Part shown: one piece after another, positions 48,119 through 60,644 of the stretch
Position numbering within the stretch: position 1 is the first letter of the stretch
Layout of the letters: each line of letters starts with the position of its first letter
Origin: Piliocolobus tephrosceles
Taxonomy: Eukaryota; Chordata; Mammalia; Primates; Cercopithecidae
Reading direction: 5' to 3'
Assembly (NCBI RefSeq): GCF_002776525.5
Contig: NC_045436.1
Location: forward strand, 54,042,254-54,106,253
DNA length: 64,000 nucleotides
Made by a program: the position numbers and the translations under genes
Notes under the pieces: generated by a model
The model's input: only the letters and a program-made list of their open reading frames with translations
Told to the model about the DNA's origin: nothing
Databases searched by the model: none

Positions 48119-50470
48119 ACACTCTGTTTTTCCTTAGTTGTCGTTATAAAGACCATTGAAATAACTTTTTAATATTATTTGAATTTATAATCAATATGAC
48201 AAAAAAATTTGGGAGCAACCCTTTGCATAAATGCATGCATATACACGACACATAAACACACATGCACACACACACACTATGCCAAAGAAATGCTGGTTAA
48301 GTATAATGTTTTTAAAAACATTCTGGGTTGGAAGCTCAAGTCAATGGACTCATATTTTTAGGATGGTCTGAATGTTTGAAATGGGGTCCAGAAAAACTCT
48401 GCCTCCTGGTCTAATTATGTTCTAAGAAAGAAAAAAGAACCTGAGCCAAAAAAGTGCAAAACTGTAGAATACAAAATTTAAATTCAATTCTAGAAGTCTC
48501 AAAACCATAAAACTATTAAGAATATACTGGAGAACTCAAGAAACCTTAGAGACAATGAGTGGTAAACATAAAATTGTCCCAGAGAAATGCAAGTATTTAG
48601 AAGGGCTATGGTAAACAATTATTGCTACAGATAAATTTATCTTTCATAATGACATACCATGATATAAATATATCAACATGACTATAAGCAGATGCCACAA
48701 ATAGAAGCATTTACAACTCAGTAGCTATAGAAGAATCAACTATTTAGAGAAAAGACTTGAAAATATCATAAAGGCAAATTTCATTTAGTGTTCTTGTATT
48801 AATTTGTATTGCAATTTAATCTTATAATCTTATTTGTTACTCAGAAGAAAAGCCACACACACACACATCACATATCAATTAGATGGAATATTTTTAGGAT
48901 GAAATATTTTTCATTCAAGATCACCAATTCAATAAGGTAATTAAAGAGAAACTGGAAATAGTGTTTCCTTTTTCCCCTTAAAGTCTTTTATATTACAAAT
49001 TATGTTAATCATAAATAAATTCAAAATCAACATATAAGGTATTCTGATTGCTGAAATGTTATTATCTTTCCTTCTAAACTTACTTTTTGGCAACTTTAGT
49101 GTTTAAAGTCTTTTATATCACCCTGCATATATTTAAACTTGTAAACAAAAGGATTGAAAGCTGTCATTTGAAAATGTCATGTCTGTTGTCAGTGATTCAT
49201 GAATAATTGACATTGAGATTACCTAGGGAAATTTGCAATTAGCCTTCTCATTAACATAAGAACGAACAGTAAGCTGCTTGGTGAATGCTAGATTTAAACT
49301 TAAGTATTTACTCAAGAGATAAAAAGTTTATAAAAGGACCTCTAATGAAAAATTCATTAGTTCAATGTAATATCCCAGGGGTTTCCAAGTTCCTTCATGA
49401 ATCAGTCATTGAGAAAACCAGAACACATATTCAGTTATTAATTTATGCATGCAAATAACTGTGAATGTCCTCAGAACAAAAGAGATCAATCTAGAGGTAA
49501 CATATAATAAAACGATGACTTCAGTCGCAATGATAAGAAATATATGCAATTTAGGCCAGTGTTAATCCGTTATTGATTATTCAGAGTTAAAAATTAGACT
49601 CTAAGAAATGTACCTGTTAATAAAATAATAATAAAATTTGTGTGCATAACTACTCTGAAATGAATCTTATATGTTAAACCACTAAGGTGACAATAAATAT
49701 CACTATGACTCAACATTTTCTCTTTAAGGTTGATGTTTAAAAATGAAGGGAGCATTGATCTACACAAAAATGAGCACTGATCTTTGCCTAAGTGTAGTCA
49801 TAAAAAAGATAAAGTGAGTAATGTTAGATAGTGTGCACATAAAGATACAAAGTGTCTGTTTCTATTCATTTTTATGTTAATAAATTGGTCAATTTAATTG
49901 CACCTAACTTTGGAGGTGCCTTTTGCAATCCACAAATATTTTTGGTATAATTAAATGCAGCAAATATTTTAAAGAATTAATTACTTTTGATTTGATTTTA
50001 GAGATGAAATGAGATTTACACTGCTCATCAGCAGTGTAAAATAAGTTGAAGATGTTAGAAAATAATACAATACAGTTCATGGGGTTCTAAAGAAAAGATA
50101 TTTGTATAGAGTGGGAAAAAATATAAATGTATTTTTGGAGTAGTTCATATTTCACATAATGTATGTTATGAATATGTGTCATCCAGACAATAAACTCGCA
50201 TAAGAAATAAAGCATTTGAAGGAAAAAGATGATTTTGCTTTATATAAAGCATCTCCTCTTAAATTACCAAGAAGTACCAGGAATCGACAAAGATATATCA
50301 GAGCCTACCTGAACTGGCAAAAAAACAAGCCAGAAAGTTAGAGATGTAGACTTAAAGACCTTTTGACTTATCAATTTTTATAAATTTTACATAATATTTC
50401 ATTTTCTCCTTCCAAGATAGTTTAAATTTGAAGTTCACTTCCTGTTTGTATAAGTGACATGGATACCTCC
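48119..50470. other. Unassigned AT-rich DNA
   Basis: No gene or confident repeat. Short CA runs lie at 48258-48278 and 48856-48866. Confidence 0.45.
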
Positions 50471-50474
50471 CAAG

Positions 50475-51070
50475 AAGCCTTTGTAACTGCCTAATGGGTT
50501 CATCTTACTCACTGCCTAGACAGAGATGATTTATCAAGACAGCAGAATTGCAATTGAGAAAGAATTATTCACACAGAGCTGGCTGTGTAGGAGACCAGAG
50601 TTTTATCATTACTCAAATTAGTCTCACCAAGCATTTGTGGATCAGAGTTTTTAAAGATAGTTTGGTGGATGGGGATGCCCAGTGAGTCAGGAGTGATGAT
50701 TGGTTCTGTTGGAGATGAACTTATAGGGAGTTAGAGCTTTCCTCTTGCACTGAGTAATTCCTGGGTGGGGGTCAAAAGATCAGATTGACACAAAGTTTTG
50801 CTAGGCTCACAGCAGGGAGCTCCTGTCTACCCAGGCAACCTCTGGGTTGTGCTCCAGGCTGCAGCCACTGTGACTGTGTGCTCAGTCCCTGGCGGGAGGG
50901 AGCATGTGAACGAGTGAGTGCAGGATCCAGCCAGCCACTCCGAGTGCTGACACTCAGAGTGCTGCATGAGTAGGCTCGATGTAGGACCCACAGCAAGATC
51001 AGGCATATCACCCCGAGGGCAACATGGAAGTATCCAACAGGCAGGGGTGTCTGCAACCCCAAAGCCCAAA
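50475..51070 (-). mobile_element. ERV1-type LTR sequence (LTR10-like), minus strand
   Basis: On the minus strand this reads GGGGTTGCAGACACCCCTGCC at 51040-51060 and ends CCCATTAGGCAGTTACA at 50484-50500. That is similar to LTR10-type LTRs, with a polyadenylation-like AATTATTC and a TCAATTGCAATTCTGC segment before the end. It abuts the next LTR at about 51100, so it may alternatively be the 3' half of one long composite LTR. Frames at 50772-51069 are chance. Confidence 0.55.
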
Positions 51071-51094
51071 ATAGGGAATTACAGTGTGCGATTT

Positions 51095-51690
51095 ACTTAT
51101 TTTAGTTCTGCCATCTGCAGCTCAGCAGATCGTGGCGTGTTAGCAGTTCAGTCATCCCCCTATCCCGTTCTGACCCATGGCTCTGGGACTGGCTCAGACC
51201 CACTGCTGCTCCTATGATATGGGGTGGTTGCCTTATTCTGGTGAGGGCAGAGGGCCAGTGTTACAGTCTTTCTAGGTACCTGTGTTTGGTTGTTCTGAGC
51301 TCTTGTCAGGAGGTCATGCTGGCAATTGAAGGGATGAGGATGGAGAATTTTATTGACCAATCAAACAGCTTTCAACAGAGAGGGGATGGGAAGGTGGAAT
51401 CATTTCTCTCAGTGTGGCTGAGCCTGGGGGTTCTTATAGGCATAGGATGGGAGGTGGTGGGCTGCAGGTAGTACAAGAAAAGGTAACTTTCAATTGGTTA
51501 AAAAGCATTATTCAGAAACAAGAATTGGGAAAGGGTGGACAAAAAGGAACAGAAGTTCTCACTCTGGGTCATGTATTTTATCTGGAACCAGTAGACCAGG
51601 ATACTTTGGCTCAAAGGTGTTTTACTCAGGACCCGCCCTTATTTTTCTAGGTGTTAGCCTGCCTCCTATCACTATCAACATGAGTCAGTT
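51095..51690 (-). mobile_element. ERV1-like LTR (LTR8/MER4-like group), minus strand
   Basis: The minus strand reads GATAGGAGGCAGGCTAACACC at its start, then GGGTCCTGAGTAAAAC and GACAAGAGCTCAGAACAACC, closing near CTGAACTGCTAACACG. This is colinear with the LTR at 41546-42185. Retroviral internal sequence follows at its U3 side (51691 onwards), which fits a 3' LTR. Confidence 0.65.
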
Positions 51691-52043
51691 TATTGATCTG
51701 GTGGTGCCAGGTGATCCATCAAGTGGAGGGTCTGTAAAATATCTCAAACGATGATCTTAGGTTTTATAATAGTGAGTTAATCCCAGGAGCAATAAGAGGA
51801 GGGTCAGAATCTTGTAGCCTCGAGCTGCATGACTCCTAAACCATAATTTTTAATCTTATGGCTAAATTGTTAGTCCTACAAAGGCAGTTTAGTCCCTGGG
51901 TAAGAAGGGGGTTTGTTTTGGGAAAGGACTGTTACTGTCTTTGTTTTAAACTATAAACTAAGTTTCTCCCAAAGTTAGTTGGGCATAAAACTACCTTTAG
52001 AATGAACAAGGACTGCTGGAGGTTATTAACAGAAGCAAGATGG
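51691..52043 (-). mobile_element. ERV1 internal (3' end) segment, first part, split by L1
   Basis: Known repeat text near the U3 side of the LTR: CAAGTGGAGGGTCTGTAAAA, GATCTTAGGTTTTATAATAG, TAGTCCTACAAAGGCAGTTT and GAATGAACAAGGACTGCTGG. It continues after the L1 at 58801 with GCAACATGGAGTTGGTTGGG, which completes the same unit. The name of the ERV family is not certain. Confidence 0.65.
52031..52043 (+). repeat. L1 target-site duplication, left
   Basis: AGAAGCAAGATGG; its partner AAAAGCAACATGG at 58801-58813 differs at two positions. Confidence 0.75.
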
Positions 52044-53340
52044 GAGGGCAGGGCCAAGATGGCTGACTAGAAGCAGTGGCAATCTGAGGCTCCCATTGAA
52101 AAGAACCATAACAGAGTGTGAATCCTGCTCCGGCAACCGAGCTATCCAGTTCTGTTGTCAGAACTGACTAGGTGGCTGGCGTGACCCATGGAGAGGAAGA
52201 GCAGTGTGGTATGACAGCTCACCTGAGAGCCACATGGGGCAAGAGAGGCCCCATTCCTCAGTCAAGGGATGTGGTAAGTGAGTGGGGAAGACATCCTTTT
52301 TTTCCATGGAACAGTATAACCCATGGATAGGAAAATACCACTTGTGGACCCATGCCACCAGGGCCTAGGGTCCCAACCATGGAGCCACACAGATTCTCAA
52401 CAACCATTAAACGAGAATCTGCTTAAGCCTGCCGAACTCCTGATGGGAGGGGAGCAGCCAACACTGGGACTGATAGCCACCTAACACACTAAGCTCTCAA
52501 GGCAGGTAACAGGGCAGCCATCTCTATAGCTCCAAGCCATGCTTTTCCCTGGTGGAACCAGGGAGTCTGGACAGCTTGGTCCCAAGAGGTTTTCCCCACA
52601 GCCCAATACACCAACTGTGGCAGACTGTGGACAAAGTGCCTTTTCAGGCCTGACCTTTACCAATCCCACATCACTGGGTGGGGCTTCCCTGCAGGAACTC
52701 CAACAACTCCAGCTAGGGGCTTAGGGACAGAACTGTGATCCCCCTGGGCCTGAGCCCCTAGGGAGAGGAGTGGCTGCAGCCCGCAAGGACCAGGAGACTT
52801 AGACTTTTCTCCTGCAAGTTCTGAGGAATCTGGACAGCCCAGACGAATGGGTTTCCCCCTAGCAAAGCAAACCTCCTCCCCCAAGGGATAAATTGCTTTG
52901 TGAAATGGGTCCTGCTCCCCATGCCACCATACTGGGTGAGACCCTCCAACAGGGTCTGTTAGACATTCTGTACTAGAGCATTCCTCCTGGCATCGGATTT
53001 GTGCTCCTCAAGATCAGAGATGCCAGAGAAAGAAGCAGGCACCCATCTTTGCTGTTCTCCAGCCTCCTTAGGTGACATCTCCAGGCGCATGAGTGAACAA
53101 GATGAACAGGGCCTGAGTGAACCCCCAGCAAACTTCAGCAGCCCTACAGAAAAGGGACCTGACTATTGCTAGAAAAACAAACCGAAAGCAACAACAACAG
53201 CATCAACAAAAAAATTGCCCACAAAATCCCCATCCAAGAGTCAGTAGGCTCAAAGATCAATATTAGACAAACTATTTTAAGGTGAGAAAGAAGCAATGAA
53301 AAAACGTTGAAAACCCAAAAGGCCAGAGTGCCTTTTCTCC
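52044..53340 (+). promoter_or_regulatory. L1 5' UTR (ancient internal promoter)
   Basis: GC-richer leader of the element with GGGCCAAGATGGCTGACTAG near its 5' end. It contains several antisense and sense chance frames (52158-52949). In active L1 this region drives transcription; no claim of present activity is made. Confidence 0.75.
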
Positions 53341-53380
53341 AAATGATCACAACAACTCTCAAACAAGTACACAGAACTGG

Positions 53381-54308
53381 ATGAAGCATGAGATGGACAA
53401 ATTGACAGAAGTAGGCTTCAGAAGGTGGGCAATAACAAACTACACTGATCTAAAGGAACATGTTCTAACCCAATGCAAAGAAGCTAAGAACCTTGATAAA
53501 AGGTTACAGGAGCTTCTAAATAGAATAACCACTTTAAGGAGGAATATAAATGACCTGAAGGAGCTGAAAAGCACAGCACAAGAACTTCATGAAGCATACA
53601 CAAGTATCAATAGCCAAATCAACCAAGCAGAAGGAAGGATATCAGAGTTTAAAGACTGTCTTGCTGAAATAAGGCATACAGGAAAGATTACAGAAAAAAG
53701 AATGAAAATGAATGAACAAAACCTCCAAAATATATAGGACTATGTAAAAAGACCTAACCTATGATTGATTTGAGTTCCTAAAAGAGACAGGGAGAATGAA
53801 ACTAAGTTGGAAAACACACTTCAGGATATTATCCAGGACAACTTCTCCAATCTAGCAAGACAGGCCAACATTCAAATTCAGGAAATACAGAGGAAACCAC
53901 TAAGATATTCCACAAGAAGATTAACCCCAAGAAACATAATCATCAGATTCTCCAAGGCTGAAATGAAGAAAAAAAAAAAAAAAATAGTTAAGCGCAGCCA
54001 GAGAGAAAGGCCAGGTCACCTTCAAAGGGAAGCCCATCAAACTAACAGTGGACTTCTCAGGAGAAACCCAACAAGTCAGAATAGAATGGGGGTGAATTCA
54101 ACATTCTTACAGAAAAGAATTTTTAACCCAGAATTTCATATACAGTCAAACTAAGATTCATAAGAGAAGGAGGAATAAAATCCTTTTCAGACAAACAAAT
54201 GTGGAAGGATTTTGTCACTTACAGGCCTGCATTGCTAGAGAGCCTGAAGGAAGCATTAGATATAAAAAGGAAAACCAGTAACAGCCACTGCAAACACACC
54301 AAAATATA
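53381..54308 (+). pseudogene. L1 ORF1p remnant, broken
   Basis: The first frame, 53381-53737 (118 codons), holds the coiled-coil region: EVGFRRWAITN at the start, KEAKNLDKRLQELLNR, and INQAEGRISEF. The second, 53807-54154, holds the RNA-binding (RRM) part, with ENTLQDIIQDNFSNLARQAN and IQIQEIQRKP. A frame break separates them near 53737, and a 15-base A run near 53969 adds another. The C-terminal text reaches a stop at about 54308. ORF1p coats L1 RNA as a trimer; this copy cannot be translated whole. Confidence 0.85.
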
Positions 54309-54372
54309 AAGACCAATGACACTGTGAAGAAATTGCATCAACTCGTGTGCAAAATCACCAGATAGCATCATG

Positions 54373-57300
54373 ATGACAGGATCAAATTCATACAACAATA
54401 TTTACCTTAAATGTAAATGGGCCAAATGACCCAGTTAAAAGACAGACTGGCAAAATGGATAAAGAATCAAGACTCACTGGGGTGTTGTATTCAGGAGACC
54501 CATCTCAAGTACAAAGACACATATAGCTCAAAATAAAGGCATGGAGAAAGTTTACCAAGCAAATGGAAAGTAAAAGAAAGCAGCGGTTGCAATCCTAGTT
54601 TCTGAAAAAAATAGACTTTAAAGCGACAAAGAAAAAAAGACAAAGAAGGGCATTACATAATGGTGAAGGGATCACTTCAATAGGAAGAACTAACTTTACT
54701 AAATATATATGCATCCAATACAGGAGCACCCAGATTCATAAAACAAGTTCTTAGAGACCTACAAAGAGACTTGGACTCCCATATAATAATAGTGGGAGAC
54801 TTTAACACCCTACTGTCAATATTAGATAGATCAATGAAACAGAAAATTAACAAGAATATTCAGGACTTGAACTAAGCTCTGGATCAAGTGGACCTAATAG
54901 ACATCTACAGAATTCTCCACCTTAAATCAACAGAATATTCATTTTTCTCAGTGCCACATGGCACTTATTCTAAAATCCACCACAAAATTTAAAGTAAAAC
55001 ACTCCTCAGCAAATGCAAAAGAACTGAAATTGTAACAGTCTCTCAAACCACAGTGCAATCAAATAGGAACTCAAGATTAATAAATTCAAACAAAACCCCA
55101 CATAACTAAGTGGAAATTGAATAACTGCTCCTGAATTACTCCTGGGCAAATAATGAAATTAAGGCAGAAATAAAAAGTTATTTGAAATCAATGAGAACAA
55201 AGAGACAACATACCAGAATCTCTGGGACACACCTAAAGTAGTGTTAAGAGGGAAACTTATAGCACTAAATACCCACATCAGAAAGATCTCAAATAGGCAT
55301 CCTAATATCACTATTAAAATAACCAGAAAAGCAAGAGCAAAGAAATTCAAAATCTAACAGAAGAAAAGGAATAATTAAGATCAGAGCAGGAATGAAAGAG
55401 ATAGAAACACGAAAACCCCCTAAAAATCAACCAATCCAGGAGGTGTGTTTAAAAATAATTGACAAAATATATAGATCACTAGCTAGACTAAAAAGAAGAA
55501 AAGAGAGAAGAATCAAATAGACACAATAAAAAATGATAAAGAAGGTTTCACTACTGACCTCACAGAAATACAAATTACCATCAAAGAATACTAAAAACAC
55601 CTCTACGCAAATTAACTACAAACTATAGAAGAAATGAATACATTCTTGGACACATACTCCCTTCCAAGACTAAACTAGGAAGAGGTCAAATCCCTGAATG
55701 GACAAATAATTTCTGAAATTGAGGCAGTAATTAATAGCCTACCAACTGAAAAAAGCCCAGGACCAGATGGATTCACAGTCGAATTCTACCAGAGGTACAA
55801 AGAGGGGAGCTGGTACCATTTTTTTTTTCCTGAAACTATTCCAAACAATTAAAAAGGACAGACTCCTCCCTAACTCATTTTATGAGACCAGTATCATCCT
55901 GATACAAAACTGGCAGAGACACAACAGAAAAAGGAAACTCTGAGCCAATATCTGTGATGAACATCCACGCAAAAATCCTCAATAAAATACTGGCAGACCA
56001 AATCCAGCAGCACATCAAAAAGCTTATCCACCTTGATTAAGTCACCTTCATTCCTGGGATGCAAGCCTTGTTCAACATACACAAATCAAAAAACGTAATC
56101 CACCATATAAACAAAACTAATGGAAAAAAAACATATGATCACCTTAATAAATGCAGAAAAGTCCTTTGATAAAATTCAACATTCCTTAATGCTAAAAACT
56201 CTCAATTAACTAGGCACTGATGGAACATATTTCAAAATAATAAGAGCTATTTATGACAAACCTATAGCCAATATCATACTGAATGGCCCAAAGTGGAAGC
56301 ATTCCTTTTGAAAACCAGCACAAGACAAGGACGCTCCCTCTCACTACTCCAATTCAACATAGTATTGAAGTTCTTGCCAGGGAAACCGGGCAAGAGAAAG
56401 AAATAAAGCATATTCAAATAGAAAGAGAGGAAGTCAAATTGTCTCTGTTTGCAGACGACATGATTCAACATTTATAAAACCCCATCATCTCAGCGCAAAA
56501 ACTCCATAAGCTGATAAATAACTTCAGCAAAGTCTCAGGATACAAAATTGATGGCAAAAATCACAAGCATTCCCACACACCAACAATAGACAAGCAGAGA
56601 GCAAAATCATGAATGAACTTCCATTCATAATTGCTATAAAGAGAATAAAATACATAGCAATACAGATAAAACAGATGTGAAGGACCTCTGAAAGGAGAAC
56701 TACAAACCACTGCCCACGGAAATAAAAGAGGACACAAACAAATGGAAAAACATTCCATCCTTATGGATAGGAAGAATCAATATTGTGAAAATGGCCCTAC
56801 TGCCCAGAATTAATTTGTAGATTCAGCGCTATTCCCATCAAACTACCATGGACATTCTTCCAAGAATTAGAGATAAACTACTTTAAATTTCATATGGAAC
56901 CAAAAAAGAGCCCTTATAACCAAGACAATCTTAAGTAGAAAAAAACAAAACTGGAGGCATCATGCTACCTGACTTCAAACTATACTACAAGGGTACAGTA
57001 TTCAAAACAACATGGTACTGGTACCAAAACAGGCATATAGATCAACAAAACAGAACAGAGACCTCAGAAATAACACCTCACATCTACAGCCATCTGATCT
57101 TTGACACACCTGACTAAAACAACCAATTGGAAAATGATTTCCTATTCAAAAAATGATACTGGGAAAACTGTCCTACCATATGCATGACACTGGACCCCTT
57201 CCTTACACCTTATACAAAAATTAACTCAAGATGGATTAAAGACTTAAATGTAAAACACAAAACCATAAAACCCTAGAATAAAACCTAGGCGACGCCATTC

Positions 57301-58189
57301 AGGACATAGGCATGGGCAAAGAGCTCATGACTAAAACACCAAAAGCAATTGCAACAAAAACCAAAATTGACAAACGGGATCTAATTAAACTAAAGAGCCT
57401 CTGCATAGCAAAAAAAAAAAAAAAAAAACTATCATAAGAGTGAACAGGCAACCTACAGAATGGGATAAAATTTTTACAATCTCCCCCAGACAAAAGTCTA
57501 ATATCTAGAATCTTTGAATAACTTAAACAAATTTACCAGAACAAACAACATCATCGAAAAGTGGGCAAGGGATATAAACTGACACTTCTCAAAATAAGAT
57601 ATTTATGTGGCTGACAAACATATGGGAAAAAAAAAGGCTCAACATCATTAATCATTAGAGAAATGCAAATCCAAACCACAATGAGATACCATCTCATGCC
57701 AGTCAGAATGGTGATTATTTAAAAAATCAAGAAACAATGGATGCTGGAGAGAATGTGGAGAAATAGAAATGTTTTTACACTGTTGTTGGGAATGTAAATT
57801 AGTTCAACCATCTAAGACAGTGTGTTGATTCCTCAAGAATCTGGATCCAGAAATACCATTTTACCCAGAATTATATACACCCATATTACTGGGTATATAC
57901 TCAAAGGAACATAAATCATTCTACTATAAAACACATGCACACCTATGTTTAGTGCAGCACTATTTACAATAGTAATAACATGGAAAAAATTCCAATGCCC
58001 ATAAATAATAGACTGGATAAAGAAAATGTGATACATATACACCAGGGAATATTATGCAGCCATAAAAAGGAGTGAGATTATGTCCTTTGTAGGAACACGG
58101 ATCAAGCAGGAAGTGCCATCATCCTCAGCAAACTAACAGAGGAACAAAAAACCAGTCACCACATGTTCTCACTCATAAGTGGGAATTGA
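54373..58189 (+). pseudogene. L1 ORF2p remnant, broken
   Basis: It starts at the conserved ATGACAGGATCAAATTCA (54373) and ends at the TGA of GGGAATTGA (58187-58189). About 3.8 kb is nearly the full length of the ORF2 gene. The order is endonuclease (54373-55090), RT (about 55700-56900) and the C-terminal cysteine-rich part (57700 onward). The catalytic FADD of the RT is kept at 56448-56459 in the frame 56283-56477. Many stops and frameshifts occur, and no frame exceeds about 65 codons on the sense strand. ORF2p supplies the endonuclease and RT for L1 mobility; this copy is inactive. Confidence 0.88.
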
Positions 58190-58424
58190 ACAATGAGAAC
58201 ACATGGACACAGAGAGGGAAACAAAATGCACTGAGGCCAGTTTGGGAGTGGGTGGTGAGGGAAGGGAGAGCATTAGGAAAAATAACTAATGCATGCAGGG
58301 CTTAAAACCTAGATGACATGTGGATAGGTTCAACAAACCACCATAGCACCTAGGTAACAAACCTGCACGTTTTGCACTTGTATTCCAAAACTTAAAGTAA
58401 AATTAAAGAAAAGAAAAGAAAACT

Positions 58425-58797
58425 TGTACCTGTATGTTTGTTTGACTTTTTTTTTTTTTTTACAATGCTACTTTTCTTATATATATATATGAAAAAAACT
58501 CTTAATGTTATTAAAAAATGGAATCAGTTTGTGATAAGATACATAAATGAAAACATTAATGACATATTAACCATTGATTAAAACTATACAAATAAACATA
58601 TGTATACATGAAATGAATGTAAACAATTGCACAAAGTTAATAAAAATTGGTTTAATTGATATAAAAGAAAAACGGAAAAATTTTTCTTTTTTTATACGTA
58701 ATCATTTATATTGTGGGACTTAGGAAATCAAACAAACAATGGAGTTCTAATTTGCAAATCAAGCAACAGGTATTTAATAAATACTGCTTTTACTCTT
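58425..58797 (+). mobile_element. Probable 3'-transduced segment of the L1
   Basis: Non-L1, AT-rich sequence between the L1 tail and the right target duplication. AATAAA at 58776 lies about 16 bases before the terminal A run, as expected for a second polyadenylation site downstream of the source L1. The segment should therefore exist, without the L1's neighbours here, at the source locus. A T run lies at 58447-58460. Confidence 0.7.
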
Positions 58798-58800
58798 AAA

Positions 58801-58880
58801 AAAAGCAACATGGAGTTGGTTGGGTCAGATCTCTTTCACTGAGATCTCATCTCAGATATAATTTTGCAATTATAGTTTTA
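58801..58880 (-). mobile_element. ERV1 internal segment, second part after L1
   Basis: AAAAGCAACATGGAGTTGG, then GGTCAGATCTCTTTCACTG and ATAATTTTGCAATTAT. It continues the repeat interrupted at 52043. Confidence 0.6.
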
Positions 58881-59109
58881 CCTTTTAAATTTATTCTAGA
58901 TGTTTCTTACTTCTTTATTTAGTTCTTTAATTCATTTCATATAGCAATATAAGCTGGATAAACCTTAAAAACTTATAGTCAGTAGTTCATATTATTGTTA
59001 TCATTTTAAGAATAGAAGTAAAATCCTCAGTTCTAATTATTTGTAAATATATTTTGTATTATTTACAAATAATAATAATAATGTATTATTAAGGCCTGTT
59101 AATGAAAAA
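58881..59109. repeat. AT-rich DNA with (AAT)n run
   Basis: Short (AAT)n stretch at 59066-59084; nothing else recognised. Confidence 0.5.
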
Positions 59110-59891
59110 ATCAAATTTTGTAAAATATTTTAAAGTTTATTCTGAGGCAATATGAGGGGCCATGTCCAAGGGAACAGTCCAAAAGGTCCTGAGAAAGTGT
59201 GCCAAATGTGGTCAGATTACAGTTTGGTTGTATGTATTTTAGGGAGACAAGAATTGCAGGTAAAATTACAAATCGATACATGTAAAGCATACATTGGTTT
59301 GGCCTAAGGTGGTGGGATATATTGAAGTGGAAGGCTTACAGGTCATAGGTAGATTTAGATTTTCTGACTGGCAATTGGTTGAATGAGTTAAGCTTTGTCT
59401 AAAGACTTGGCATCAATAGAAAAAAAAAATGCTTGAGTTAAATTAAGATAGGGAGGGTTCTGGAGGCCAGGATTCTTGTTATGTAGATGAAGCCTCACAT
59501 GTAGCAGCCTTCAGATGGAATAGATGAGAAATGTCTCTTTTCAGACATTAAATGTGTCAGGCTCTTAGTTAATCTCTCCAGATGCAGGGGAAAGTTTAGA
59601 AAGGGAAGACCTGGCTGGTTGTACTAAAAGACTCTACAGATGTAAATTTCCCACACAAAAGTTGACTTTCTCCATGAAGTTCTAGCTGGTTTTCCTGGAA
59701 GAATATCTGAAACAAGAGAGTGAAGCAGCCTAGCCTGAATTAGCAATAACTCCTTGGCTCAATGAACTGCTAATCAACAAAGTTCCTAAAGCAATACAGG
59801 ATTCTAGAAGTAACAGTAGTCTTTGAAATATGACTGAGATCCTAGTTAACATGTCACATCATCAATGCAACCCAATAGCTATGAATGTTAC
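59110..59891 (+). mobile_element. ERV-derived repeat, first part, family unclear
   Basis: The text TTTATTCTGAGGCAATATGAG, GGTCCTGAGAAAGTGTGCC, GGTGGGATATATTGAAGTGG, CTGACTGGCAATTGGTTGAA and GAAGCCTCACATGTAGCAGCC belongs to a common ERV-type repeat. It is interrupted at about 59891 and seems to resume at 61464. The last 190 bases before the break are less certain. Confidence 0.55.
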
Positions 59892-60644
59892 TGTTACTGG
59901 GGGTCCTTGCTCCCAGAGCTCCCAAGATGGTGGTGGGCCAAGATGGTGGCAAGCCTTGTGTTCTCTGACCTGGGGTTATTGGCCTCACCAATTCCAAGGA
60001 ATTGAATCTTGGGCCATGCAGTGAATGTTATAGCTGTATTAGATGCCATGGGTCATGGAAGAGAACCGTGGAACTTAATGACTAATGTTCAGCTCGATTA
60101 GGACAAACACGGGCACTTAGCCAAGCAGAAACAATGACAAGCCTTTAGTCTGATTGGGAGCGGCAATGGGTGCCTCGCTGGATCAGGAGCACAGCAGACA
60201 CCCTGCCAGATCCGGAGGGATGGAAGTCAGCGGGGTGTCTCCGATGGTGGCAAACAACAGTGGTGGATGGCGAGGGAAAGCTCAGCTCAAGGCATAACAA
60301 ACATGGACCAGAAGAGTGTACAGTTGCAAGATTTAATAGAGTGAAAACAGAGCTCTCATACAAAGGGAGGGGACCCAAAAAGGGTAGCCATTGACTGCTC
60401 CAATGCCTGGGTTTATATCCCGATCATTGTCCCTCCCACTGTGCCATCAGGCGATAGATGATTGGCTATTTCTTTACCTCCTGTTTTTGCCTGATTAGCA
60501 TTTTAGTGAGCTCTCTTCACTACTTGATTGATTGGGTGTGAGCTAAGTTGCAAGCTTCATGTTTAAAGGTGGATGCGGTCACCTCCCCAGCTAGGCTTAG
60601 GGATTCTTAGTCGGCCTAGGAAATCCAGTTAGTCTTGTCTCTCA
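59892..60644 (-). mobile_element. HERV-W LTR (LTR17-type), minus strand
   Basis: The minus strand starts TGAGAGACAAGACTAACTGG at 60644, with GGCCGACTAAGAATCCCTAAG and a TATAAA box (60412-60417), then ATTAAA as polyadenylation signal (60332-60337). It ends GGAGCAAGGACCCCCAGTAACA at 59892. The order and length (753 bp) match the LTR of HERV-W. No primer-binding site or internal sequence is attached, so it is a solo LTR. No 4-bp target duplication is seen (TTAC left, CATG right), and the terminal TGTTAC is repeated just outside at 59886-59891. Confidence 0.9.
60412..60417 (-). promoter_or_regulatory. TATA box of HERV-W LTR
   Basis: TTTATA on the plus strand, TATAAA on the minus strand, in GGGATATAAACCC, about 75 bases upstream of the ATTAAA signal in the LTR. 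Confidence 0.75.

Larger units (their letters stand above)
52044..58800 (+). mobile_element. Near full-length primate L1 with probable 3' transduction
   Basis: The 5' UTR begins near GAGGGCAGGGCCAAGATGGC, the characteristic L1 5' end. ORF1 remnant is at 53381-54308, ORF2 at 54373-58189, and the 3' UTR runs to an A-rich tail at 58400-58424. About 370 bp of non-L1 sequence follow. They end in AATAAA (58776-58781) and a short A run (58798-58804), after which a degenerate 13-bp copy of the 5' flank appears. This fits an L1 transcript that bypassed its own weak polyadenylation site. Both ORFs are broken by stops and frameshifts, so the element is dead. The ORF1 text points to a middle-aged L1PA/L1PB subfamily. 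Confidence 0.88.
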
